Shown here piece after piece: positions 28,440 through 35,282 of a stretch of 64,000 nt of DNA. Location of the stretch: the NCBI RefSeq assembly GCF_900109115.1, contig NZ_FNYV01000001.1:372001-436000 (forward strand). Reading direction: 5' to 3'. A program made the translations under genes and the position numbers. The DNA is from Micromonospora phaseoli (lineage in GTDB: Bacteria; Actinomycetota; Actinomycetes; Mycobacteriales; Micromonosporaceae). The notes beneath the pieces are model-generated. The model did no database searches. It was not told the origin of the DNA and was given only the letters and a program-made list of their open reading frames with translations. Every line of letters starts with the position of its first letter. Positions within the stretch are counted from its first letter, which is position 1.

Positions 28440-28456
28440 CCGCCCACCTCGACCGG

Positions 28457-28987
28457 TCAGTCTTCGATCGGCATGGGGCAGGTACCCGGCGGGGCGACCG
28501 GGGCACCGAGGTCGCCGAGCGACTGGTTGACCTCGGTGGTGGTGGCCAGTTGCTGGAAGCCGCCGCCCAGCACCACGTCGACCACGTCGTCCTCGCGCTT
28601 GACGTCGTACTCGTACTCGGCGTTGTCCAGGAAGTAGGCCCGCAGCAGGTGCGCCGAGCTGACCCCCTTGGGGCCGTAGCGCAGCACCGCCACGTCGTCG
28701 ATCTGCTTCTTCTGGGTGGCTTCCTTCTTCACCTGGAAGTTCCGGTTGCGGAAGTCGTCTGCGACGGTGCCGGCCAGGCCGGGTCGGTCGGTGGCGTTCA
28801 GCACATTGATCTTGACGTCCTTCGACTCCCGCAGGGTCACGTCGGCGCGCGGCCAGTCCGACGGGCAGCCCTCGCCCGAGCCGGCGTTACTCTGGGTGTC
28901 CTTGACCAGGGCGACGACCACGAAGACCAGGGCGACCACCGCAAGCCCGCCGACGACAACGAGTGCTCGCACTCGCGCAAAACTCAT
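28457..28987 (-). CDS. LytR C-terminal domain protein, single-pass membrane
   Basis: A 176-residue protein: short cytoplasmic MSFARVRA, one transmembrane helix (about 9-29, VVVGGLAVVALVFVVVALV), then an extracytoplasmic LytR_C domain (about 55-145: INVLNATDRPGLAGTVADDF to VVLGGGFQQL). LytR_C domains occur with LytR-CpsA-Psr cell-wall ligases but also alone, as here; role in envelope biology is inferred. ATG at 28987 follows CGGGAG; longer in-frame readings have no signal-like sequence. Convergent with the inositol monophosphatase gene, 17 bp between stops. Confidence 0.87.
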   Translation of the reverse strand: MSFARVRALVVVGGLAVVALVFVVVALVKDTQSNAGSGEGCPSDWPRADVTLRESKDVKINVLNATDRPGLAGTVADDFRNRNFQVKKEATQKKQIDDVAVLRYGPKGVSSAHLLRAYFLDNAEYEYDVKREDDVVDVVLGGGFQQLATTTEVNQSLGDLGAPVAPPGTCPMPIED

Positions 28988-29396
28988 CAGGGCACTCCCG
29001 GACAATGATGGGTGGCGGCGGCCGGCGGCCGTCCCGCCGGCCGTCAGGTACGCCGCTGAGGTTAACGGGTGTCCGACCGTCGCGTGGAAACAGTCCGACA
29101 TGCCGGCGCGCCATCCGAGAACCGGGTAGTACTACCCCTATCTTCGTGTCGCCTGAGTCACATTGGGAACAACTTCACGTGCAGGGGCGTACATCTCAGC
29201 CACGAGGGCGGTATACATGCCTCGCCCAAAGGGGGGGTAGGGTTCCGCGCTCACCGGGGAGATCCTCTGGCGGACTGACCCGAACGGTCGTCGGGTCAGT
29301 TGGCCGACACAAGCGGTGGCCGGCCAGCGGAACCGAAACAGCGTCGTCCGGCGTTACAACCGGAAGCGACAACATCGAAATGGGAGAGTGAAACCG
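28988..29396. other. 409-bp intergenic region between LytR_C and DUF4193 genes
   Basis: Divergent promoter region with no supportable gene. It holds the perfect palindrome GGGTAGTACTACCC (29124-29137), a G-rich run (29229-29240) followed by GTAGGG, GTATAC at 29212, and a possible -10 (TACAAC, 29355) for DUF4193. No hairpin or conserved RNA that I recognise. Confidence 0.5.
29124..29137. promoter_or_regulatory. Palindrome GGGTAGTACTACCC
   Basis: A perfect 14-bp palindrome without spacer, midway between the divergent LytR_C and DUF4193 starts; looks like a binding site for a dimeric regulator, identity unknown. Confidence 0.5.
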
Positions 29397-29693
29397 ATGG
29401 CCACCGACTACGACGCCCCGCGCCGCGACGAGGTCGACCTCGGCGAGGACAGCCTGGAAGAGCTCAAGGCCCGGCGCGTCGACTCTCAGTCGGGCGCCGT
29501 GGACGTCGACGAGGCCGAAGTGGCTGAGAGCTTCGAGCTGCCCGGCGCCGACCTTGCCGACGAAGAGTTGACGGTCAAGGTGCTACCGATGCAGCAGGAC
29601 GAGTTCCGCTGCGCCCGTTGCTTCCTGGTGCACCACCGTAGCCAGTTGGCGGTCGAGCGCAACGGCGAGCTGATCTGCCGCGAGTGCGTCTGA
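29397..29693 (+). CDS. DUF4193 domain-containing protein
   Basis: A 98-residue acidic protein found throughout actinobacteria. N-terminus MATDYDAPRRDEVDLGEDSL (shown to residue 20), middle ELPGADLADEELTVKVLP, C-terminal zinc ribbon with CARC near 75 and CREC at the end. Function unknown; the conserved zinc ribbon next to an acidic tail suggests a protein- or RNA-polymerase-associated role, but that is speculation. ATG at 29397 follows GGGAGAG; an earlier in-frame ATG would add a basic tail not seen in the family. Confidence 0.92.
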   Translation: MATDYDAPRRDEVDLGEDSLEELKARRVDSQSGAVDVDEAEVAESFELPGADLADEELTVKVLPMQQDEFRCARCFLVHHRSQLAVERNGELICRECV

Positions 29694-29718
29694 CCGACAG
29701 GAAGACAACACCACCACG

Positions 29719-29745
29719 GCGGCGGCTCCCGAGTGGAGCCGCCGC
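29719..29745 (+). terminator. Hairpin after the DUF4193 gene
   Basis: A perfect 11-bp stem GCGGCGGCTCC / GGAGCCGCCGC with CGAGT loop, 25 nt past the stop codon. No U-tract. Confidence 0.6.
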
Positions 29746-29795
29746 TGCCCGGCTCAACGAGCGCCGCGCCGCCCGACCTGGTTGACTCGTTAGCC

Positions 29796-29825
29796 ATGAG
29801 CGAGCGCAGCGGAGTGCTGGCATGA
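29796..29825 (+). CDS. 9-residue overlap-coupled mini-ORF (MSER family, short form)
   Basis: ATG AGC GAG CGC ... GCA TGA encodes MSERSGVLA, and its TGA overlaps the ATG of the next gene as ATGA. Beginning (ATGAGCGAGCG) and end (CGGAGTGC, ATGAGCGA) match the 80-bp repeat units at 14231-14390 with about 50 bp missing from the middle. Translation is inferred only. Confidence 0.35.
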   Translation: MSERSGVLA

Positions 29826-30628
29826 GCGAACGCGGCGAGCAGGCGGGTGAGCTGGGCGAGACGGTCGCCGCGCTGACCGCCGACGACATCGAGCCGGCGA
29901 AACGGCGCCAACTACTCGGCCGGCTGGTCGGTCAGGCCCGTGCCCGGGGGATCGGCGACCTGTTCAAGCCGAAGGCGGCGGTGCGCTGGATGGTGGACAC
30001 GGTCGCCGAGATAGCCCCGCACGTGCCGATCCGCGACCTGGCCACCCTGCGCCGGCACTTCCCCGGACTGGACGGCGAGGATCTGGCCGACCGGCTGGTG
30101 CGCAACGCGTCCCGGGCCACAGCGGGAATCGGAGCGGCCGGTGGCGGTGCCTCGGCGGTGCAGTGGACGGTCACCCCGAGCCTGCTCTCCGCGCCGGTGC
30201 TGCTCGCCGCCGAGACGGTCGCCGTGGTGGCGATCGAGCTGAAGCTGACCGGTGAGCTGCACGAGATCTACGGCGCTCCGCTGCCCGCCGCGGGCAGTCA
30301 GCGGACGGTCTCTCTGGTGCAGGCCTGGGCGAACCAGCGTGGTGTCAACCCGATGATGCCCGGTGTGGGGGTGGGCGCGGTGCTCGGCACGGCGGCCCGC
30401 CACGAACTGCGGGACACGCTGCTCAAGCGATTCGGTCGGAACCTGACCACGCTGGGACCGTTCCTGACCGGCGCCGCGGTGGCGAGCTACCTGAATCGTC
30501 GGGCCACCCGGACGCTGGCCGACCAGCTCCGCACCGACCTGCGCCGGCAGCGGCGCGGCCTGCCCGGCGTGCCGCCCGCGCTGCCCGGCAGCCCGCCAGC
30601 CCTACCCGGACCCCCCGGAGCACCCTGA
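29822..30628 (+). CDS. Conserved hypothetical membrane-associated protein
   Basis: A 268-residue protein I do not recognise. It has a helical N-terminal half (AKRRQLLGRLVGQARARGIG, VRWMVDTVAEIAPHVPIRDL), a Gly/Ala stretch, and hydrophobic segments near 110-140 (LLSAPVLLAAETVAVVAIEL) and 180-230 that could span or associate with the membrane; the C-terminus is a Pro-rich tail with repeated PALPG/PPALPG. The ATG overlaps a 9-residue mini-ORF's stop. Convergent with the DUF3093 gene. Similar proteins occur in this neighbourhood of actinomycete chromosomes by my recollection, without known function. Confidence 0.75.
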   Translation: MSERGEQAGELGETVAALTADDIEPAKRRQLLGRLVGQARARGIGDLFKPKAAVRWMVDTVAEIAPHVPIRDLATLRRHFPGLDGEDLADRLVRNASRATAGIGAAGGGASAVQWTVTPSLLSAPVLLAAETVAVVAIELKLTGELHEIYGAPLPAAGSQRTVSLVQAWANQRGVNPMMPGVGVGAVLGTAARHELRDTLLKRFGRNLTTLGPFLTGAAVASYLNRRATRTLADQLRTDLRRQRRGLPGVPPALPGSPPALPGPPGAP

Positions 30629-30685
30629 CCGGCCGCTCCCGGCGGGCTCAGCGGGCGGGGAGGGTACTCAGCGGGCCGGGCTGGA

Positions 30686-31177
30686 TCAGCCTGCCGCGTC
30701 GCGGGCGCTCAGTAGGGCGTCGGCCAGCTCGACCGGGTGCCGGGAGCTGACCACCCAGAACGGGGTGGGATCGGCCGGGTCGTTGAGGACCACCTGGACG
30801 GCACCGCCGATCCAGGGCCGCTGGACGACGAATGCCAGTGGATCCGCCCCGACGCCGAGTACCTCGCGCCGCCCGTCGACATCCAGCGGGACGGCGTCGG
30901 CGATGAACCGCACGGGCAGCCGGGCGTCGTCGACCCGCAGCTCGCCGTCGGTCACCGCGACCCGGATCCGGCCCAGCCAGGCCAGCCCGGCGACGGTGGC
31001 TGGCAGCAGCACCGCGAACGGCAACCAGGCCCGCACACCGGCGCCGCCCATCCATACCTCCACCGCGAGCAGGGTGGCGGCGGCGAGCCCCGCGAGCCAC
31101 AGCCACCAGGGCAGCCGCATCCGCTCGGTATATCCCGAGGTCGCCGTGGTGGACGAGGGAGACCGTGGCTTGCTCAC
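30686..31177 (-). CDS. DUF3093 domain-containing membrane protein
   Basis: A 163-residue protein with two membrane helices near the N-terminus (LPWWLWLAGLAAATLLAVEV and AWLPFAVLLPATVAGLAWL) followed by a small beta-rich domain (IRVAVTDGELRVDDARLPV to DPTPFWVVSSRHP), the hallmark of the DUF3093 family. Function unknown. Usually divergent from dut in actinobacteria, as here. The GTG at 31177 (VSKPRSPSS) is chosen; the longer frame upstream has no family similarity. Confidence 0.87.
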   Translation of the reverse strand: MSKPRSPSSTTATSGYTERMRLPWWLWLAGLAAATLLAVEVWMGGAGVRAWLPFAVLLPATVAGLAWLGRIRVAVTDGELRVDDARLPVRFIADAVPLDVDGRREVLGVGADPLAFVVQRPWIGGAVQVVLNDPADPTPFWVVSSRHPVELADALLSARDAAG

Positions 31178-31263
31178 TCGTGCCAGGGTACGGCGCGGCG
31201 CGGCCCGGGTACCGGGCAGGATGACAGGGTCACCCACAGCGGAACGGACGAAAGAGGGAAACC

Positions 31264-31794
31264 GTGACCGACCTGGTGCCCGTGCCGGTCCGACGGCTCG
31301 ACCCCGAGCTGCCGGTGCCGGCGTACGCCCATCCCGGTGACGCCGGTGCCGACCTGGTGGCCGCCGCCGACGTGGAGTTGTCGCCCGGCGGCCGGGCGCT
31401 GGTCCCGACCGGCGTGGCGATCGCGCTGCCCGACGGGTACGTGGGCCTGGTCCATCCCCGATCGGGGCTTGCGGCCAGACTCGGCGTGACGGTGCTCAAC
31501 GCGCCCGGTACGGTCGACGCCGGCTACCGGGGTGAGATCCTGGTCAACCTGATCAACCATGATCGGGCCGTGCCGGTGAAGATCGCCAGGGGTGACCGGA
31601 TCGCGCAGCTCATTGTGCAGCGGGTGGAACGGGCGGTCTTCCAGCCGGTGGCCGAGCTGCCCGCGTCCGGACGCGGGACCGGCGGGCACGGCTCCACCGG
31701 CGGACACGCCGGACTGGTGCCGCCGGCGGTCACGGACGGCGCGGACGGACGAGATGGCACCGTGAGTGCGAACAGCGGAGGGTGGACGCAGTGA
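31264..31794 (+). CDS. dut: dUTP diphosphatase
   Basis: Trimeric dUTPase of 176 residues converting dUTP to dUMP and pyrophosphate, which keeps uracil out of DNA and feeds dTMP synthesis. All five motifs are seen: [36 protein letters not shown] and the C-terminal [11 protein letters not shown], where His replaces the usual Phe as in other actinobacteria. About 30 extra residues follow motif 5, longer than the usual tail. GTG start with AGAGGGAAACC. Its TGA overlaps the DUF3710 start (GTGA), so the two are coupled. Confidence 0.96.
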   Translation: MTDLVPVPVRRLDPELPVPAYAHPGDAGADLVAAADVELSPGGRALVPTGVAIALPDGYVGLVHPRSGLAARLGVTVLNAPGTVDAGYRGEILVNLINHDRAVPVKIARGDRIAQLIVQRVERAVFQPVAELPASGRGTGGHGSTGGHAGLVPPAVTDGADGRDGTVSANSGGWTQ

Positions 31795-32465
31795 TCTTCT
31801 CCCGAAAGCGGGCCGCGGGACGGCACGCCCGTGACGAACGGGCCAGCGAGGCGCCCGAGACCGTTGAGGGCGCCGAGCCGACCCCGGCGCGCGGGCCGTA
31901 CGACGTTACCGAGGCGCCCGACGGCGTGCAGCGGCTCGATCTGGGCAGCCTGCAGATCCCGGCGGTGCCCGACGTCGAGGTGCGGGTGCAGGCCGACCAG
32001 CAGGGCGTGATCCAGCAGGTCGTGCTGGTGCACGGGCAGAGCGCCCTGCAGCTCGGCGTCTTCGCCGCCCCGCGCTCCGAGGGCATCTGGGACGAGGTAC
32101 GCGAGGAGATTCGCCAGTCACTGTTCACCGACGGTGCCGCCGCGCAGGAGGTCCTCGGCGAGTACGGCCCGGAGCTGCATGCCCGGGTGCGTACCGAGGA
32201 CGGCCTGACCGACCTGCGCTTCGTCGGGGTGGACGGGCCGCGGTGGATGGTCCGCGCGGTGTACCAGGGTGCGGCGGCCACCGATCCCGCCGCCGCCGGT
32301 CCGCTGGCCGTGTGCCTGGACGGGCTGGTCGTCGACCGGGGTGCGGAGGCCAAGCCGGTGCGTGAACCGCTGCCGCTGCGGCTGCCGCGCGAGATGGGCG
32401 AGCAGGCCGAGCAGGCCGGGCAGGCTGAGCAGGCCGGCATCGCGTCCGCGCCCGGTGCGCGCTGA
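31791..32465 (+). CDS. DUF3710 domain-containing protein
   Basis: A 224-residue soluble protein. The conserved block runs from [20 protein letters not shown] to LDGLVVDRG, with [11 protein letters not shown] in the middle; this is DUF3710, a family that nearly always follows dut in actinobacteria. Ends with a Glu/Gln/Ala-rich tail ([13 protein letters not shown]). GTG at 31791 overlaps the dut stop and has GGAGGG eight bases upstream. Function unknown. Confidence 0.93.
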   Translation: MIFSRKRAAGRHARDERASEAPETVEGAEPTPARGPYDVTEAPDGVQRLDLGSLQIPAVPDVEVRVQADQQGVIQQVVLVHGQSALQLGVFAAPRSEGIWDEVREEIRQSLFTDGAAAQEVLGEYGPELHARVRTEDGLTDLRFVGVDGPRWMVRAVYQGAAATDPAAAGPLAVCLDGLVVDRGAEAKPVREPLPLRLPREMGEQAEQAGQAEQAGIASAPGAR

Positions 32466-32505
32466 GACCGCAATTTCCGGTGCGCCGGGACGGACCCGTC
32501 GGGCG

Positions 32506-32511
32506 TACGCT
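32506..32511 (+). promoter_or_regulatory. Candidate -10 of a leaderless small ORF
   Basis: TACGCT ends 6 nt before a GTG (32518) that opens a 25-residue frame; no ribosome-binding site is present, fitting a leaderless transcript for the OB-fold gene. Confidence 0.45.
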
Positions 32512-32517
32512 GGGCGG

Positions 32518-32595
32518 GTGTTGTCCCGGTGCCACCGGAGGCGACGGGTGTCGGCGCCAGCCGGCCGGCGTGGAGAGGTGACGCGGAGGTCATGA
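32518..32595 (+). CDS. 25-residue basic leader ORF coupled to the OB-fold gene
   Basis: GTG-initiated frame reading MLSRCHRRRRVSAPAGRR and ending GEVTRRS, very Arg-rich with one Cys and one His. Its TGA overlaps the ATG of the OB-fold gene as ATGA, and a TACGCT -10 lies 6 nt before the GTG. It could be a leaderless regulatory leader peptide. Translation unproven. Confidence 0.4.
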   Translation: MLSRCHRRRRVSAPAGRRGEVTRRS

Positions 32596-32972
32596 CCACC
32601 GACGAGGGTCGGGGTTCGCTGCGGCGGATGCTGCGCCGGCTCACCGCGAGCGAGGCCGAGATCGAGGCGCAGCAGCTGCAGCGGGAGAGCGCCCGGTGCG
32701 GCGCGAAGCCGGTGCTGCAGTGCGCGCGCGGGCAGCTGGTCTCGGTCAGCGGCCGGCTGCGTACCGTCGTCTACACGCCGCGGATCAACCTGCCGGCGCT
32801 GGAGGCGGATCTCTACGACGGCAGTGACGTCGTGACGCTGGTCTGGTTGGGCCGGCGGCACATCGTGGGCATCGAACCGGGCCGGCACCTGACCGCCAGG
32901 GGGCGGATCGCGGTGCGCGACGACCGCAAGGTGATCTACAACCCGTACTACGAGTTGGAGCCGTCGAAGTGA
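32592..32972 (+). CDS. OB-fold nucleic acid-binding domain protein
   Basis: A 126-residue protein: a helical N-terminus (SLRRMLRRLTASEAEIEAQQ), then an OB fold from about 40 (GQLVSVSGRLRTVVYTP) to the end (GRIAVRDDRKVIYNPYYEL). Family found next to dut and DUF3710 in actinobacteria and annotated as OB-fold DNA-binding or RecG-wedge-like; substrate unknown. ATG with CGGAGGTC directly upstream, and overlapped by the stop of a small leader ORF. Followed 34 bp later by DUF3159. Confidence 0.9.
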   Translation: MTTDEGRGSLRRMLRRLTASEAEIEAQQLQRESARCGAKPVLQCARGQLVSVSGRLRTVVYTPRINLPALEADLYDGSDVVTLVWLGRRHIVGIEPGRHLTARGRIAVRDDRKVIYNPYYELEPSK

Positions 32973-33006
32973 ACCTGCGGATCTGGCATTTTCTGGACGG
33001 CGGGCG

Positions 33007-33729
33007 ATGACCACCGGACAGCAGCCGGCCACCCAGCCGGAGACCGGGCCGGCGGACGAGGAGCGGCTGCCCACCGTCGCCGAGCAGATGGCCGATCAGC
33101 TCGGCGGCTGGCGGGGTCTGGCCGAGTCCAGCATCCCGGTGGTGGTCTTCGTGATCGCCAACATCCTCGGCGAGCTGCGGCCCGCGGTGATCGCGTCGGT
33201 GGCGGTGGCGGTGCTGATCGGCGGGCTGCGGCTGGCCCAGCGGCGGCCGGTACGGCACGCGGTCAACGGGCTGTTCGGCATCGGGGTCGGCGCCGCCATC
33301 GCCTGGCGTACCGGCGACGCGCGCGACTTCTACCTCCCCGGGATCCTCTACGGCATCGGCTACGGGCTGGCTCTGCTGGTCTCGGCGGCGGTTCGGCAGC
33401 CGCTGGTCGGCTGGATCTGGTCGGTGCTGGTCGCCAAGGGCAGCGCCGAATGGCGCGACGATCCCAAGCTGGTCCGGGTCTTCACGAGGCTGACCGTGCT
33501 GTGGGGCGTGGTGTGGTTGGCCAAGGTGGGCGTGCAGGCCGCGATCTACCTGGCGGCCCGCCGGTTCGATCAACTCGGCGACGAGGCGGCGGCCGCTGAC
33601 ATGGAGACCGCACTCGGGATAGCCCGGCTGGCCCTGGGCTACCCGCCGTACGTGCTGCTGCTGCTGATCACGGTCTGGACGGTGCGACGGGTGACCCGCC
33701 AGCGCGAGGTGGAGCCGCCGACGAGCTGA
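33007..33729 (+). CDS. DUF3159 domain-containing membrane protein
   Basis: A 240-residue membrane protein with about five to six helices. Conserved block: LPTVAEQMADQLGGWRGLAE, SSIPVVVFVIANILGELRP, then GLFGIGVGAAIAWRTGDARD and FTRLTVLWGVVWLAKVGVQ. This is DUF3159, the gene preceding the TrkA pair in many actinobacteria. Function unknown; a link to potassium or proton transport is only suggested by context. Weak ribosome-binding site (GGCGGGCG). Confidence 0.92.
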   Translation: MTTGQQPATQPETGPADEERLPTVAEQMADQLGGWRGLAESSIPVVVFVIANILGELRPAVIASVAVAVLIGGLRLAQRRPVRHAVNGLFGIGVGAAIAWRTGDARDFYLPGILYGIGYGLALLVSAAVRQPLVGWIWSVLVAKGSAEWRDDPKLVRVFTRLTVLWGVVWLAKVGVQAAIYLAARRFDQLGDEAAAADMETALGIARLALGYPPYVLLLLITVWTVRRVTRQREVEPPTS

Positions 33730-33775
33730 ACCACCGCCGACGGCGACCGGACGGCTGCCTTTCGGACCAGCCGGT

Positions 33776-34465
33776 TCAGCGCGACTCGCGGGTGCGCTCG
33801 ACGCTGTCCGGGCCGAGCACCACCGCCCGTACGGCGTCCTCCGCCTCGGCGGTGCAGACGAAGACCAGCTCGTCGCCGGCCTCGATCGGGTCGTCCGGGC
33901 TGGGCACCATCACCCGCTTGCCGCGCAGGATCGCCACCAGTGCGGTGTCCCGGGGCAGCGGTACCTCGCGCAGTGCCCGCCCGACGTACGGCGCGGTCGG
34001 CGGAAGGGTGATCTCGACCAGGTTGGCCTCGCCCTGTCGGAAGGTCATCAGGCGTACCAGGTCACCGACCGTCACCGCCTCCTCGACCAGTGCGGCCATC
34101 ACGCGTGGCTTGCTGACCGCCACGTCCACGCCCCACTGCTCGGTGAACAGCCATTCGTTCTCGGCCCGGTTTACCCGGGCGACCACCCGGGCCACCGCGA
34201 ACTCGGTCTTGGCCAGCAGCGAGACCACGAGGTTGACCTTGTCGTCGCCGGTGGCGGCGACCACCACGTCGCAGTCGGCCAGTTCGGCCTCCTCCAGGCT
34301 GGCCAGCTCGCAGGCGTCGGCCAGAACCCACTCGGCGTCCGGCACCCGGTCCGGCCGCAGCATCCGGGGCTGCCGCTCGATGAGGAGCACCTGGTGGCCG
34401 TTCTCGATCAGCTCCTGGGCGATGGAGCGACCCACGTTGCCGGCGCCGGCAATGGCAACCCGCAT
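33776..34465 (-). CDS. TrkA-family potassium uptake regulatory protein (CeoC-like)
   Basis: A 229-residue cytoplasmic RCK protein: N-terminal NAD-binding Rossmann domain beginning VAIAGAGNVGRSIAQELIEN and a C-terminal TrkA_C domain (about 140-215, EITLPPTAPYVGRALREVPL). It would gate a potassium channel or transporter in response to nucleotides. ATG at 34465 chosen since GGAGG lies nine bases upstream; a GTG two codons earlier overlaps the stop of the upstream TrkA gene as GTGA. Partner of the TrkA gene at 34468-35130; no Trk/Ktr membrane subunit is nearby, though the APC permease upstream is divergent. Confidence 0.93.
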   Translation of the reverse strand: MRVAIAGAGNVGRSIAQELIENGHQVLLIERQPRMLRPDRVPDAEWVLADACELASLEEAELADCDVVVAATGDDKVNLVVSLLAKTEFAVARVVARVNRAENEWLFTEQWGVDVAVSKPRVMAALVEEAVTVGDLVRLMTFRQGEANLVEITLPPTAPYVGRALREVPLPRDTALVAILRGKRVMVPSPDDPIEAGDELVFVCTAEAEDAVRAVVLGPDSVERTRESR

Positions 34466-34467
34466 GA

Positions 34468-35130
34468 TCACTGCCCTCCTTCCGGCGTCGCCGCCACCGC
34501 AGTGACCCGGTTCACCAGGTCGTCGGTGACCAGCATGAACACCTGGTCGCCCTCCTGGACCACAGTGCCGGCGGTGGGCAGCGTGCCGATGCCGAAGCGG
34601 ATCAGGTAGGCCACCCGGGTGCCGGTGGCCTCCTCCAGGGCCCGCACCGGCCGGCCGATCCAGTCCTTGTGCACCGGCACCTCGACGATCGACACGGTGC
34701 TGGTCGAGTCGCGGAAGATCTCCACGTTGCCCTCGGGCAGCAGGTGCCGCAGCATCCGGTCGGCGGTCCAGCGGACGGTGGCCACGGTGGGGATGCCCAG
34801 TCGCTCGTAGACCTGCGCGCGGCGCTGGTCGTAGATGCGGGCTGCCACGCGGGACACACCGAACGTCTCACGGGCCAGCCGGGCCGAGATGATATTGGAG
34901 TTGTCCCCGCTGGAGACGGCGGCGAAGGCGTCCGCCCGCTCGATGCCGGCCTGACGCAGCACGTCGCCGTCGAAACCGGCCCCGGTGACCGTCGTCCCGG
35001 CGAAGTCGGGCCGCAGCCGGCGGAAGGAGTCGGCGTCCTGGTCGATGACGGCAACCGAGTGCCCCCGGGCCTCCAGGTTGTCCGCCAAAGTCGAGCCGAC
35101 CCGGCCACATCCCATGATCACGACATGCAC
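34468..35130 (-). CDS. TrkA-family potassium uptake regulatory protein (CeoB-like)
   Basis: A 220-residue RCK protein with NAD-binding MGCGRVGSTLADNLEARGHS and C-terminal TrkA_C domain (VSIVEVPVHKDWIGRPVRAL). First of two TrkA paralogues, equivalent to mycobacterial ceoB/ceoC. GTG start at 35130 with GGGAGGCAGC; overlap with the next gene (GTGA or within a few bases) indicates an operon. Divergent from the APC permease at 35283, the usual arrangement in actinobacteria, so the three may act together in cation or amino acid homeostasis. Confidence 0.93.
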   Translation of the reverse strand: MHVVIMGCGRVGSTLADNLEARGHSVAVIDQDADSFRRLRPDFAGTTVTGAGFDGDVLRQAGIERADAFAAVSSGDNSNIISARLARETFGVSRVAARIYDQRRAQVYERLGIPTVATVRWTADRMLRHLLPEGNVEIFRDSTSTVSIVEVPVHKDWIGRPVRALEEATGTRVAYLIRFGIGTLPTAGTVVQEGDQVFMLVTDDLVNRVTAVAATPEGGQ

Positions 35131-35268
35131 GCTGCCTCCCACGGTGCGTACCGCTGCGCCTCGTCGCCTGCGAGCCTGCCACGTCGGGACCGCGGACGGG
35201 GACCGACGGTACTCCGGCGGTGGATCCGCCCGCAGCCGGCCACCCCACGTGCGACCCGGAGGTGGACG

Positions 35269-35274
35269 TACGCT
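35269..35274 (+). promoter_or_regulatory. Candidate -10 of a leaderless APC permease transcript
   Basis: TACGCT ends 8 nt before the GTG at 35283, which has no close ribosome-binding site. Confidence 0.4.
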
Positions 35275-35282
35275 TTGCCGTT

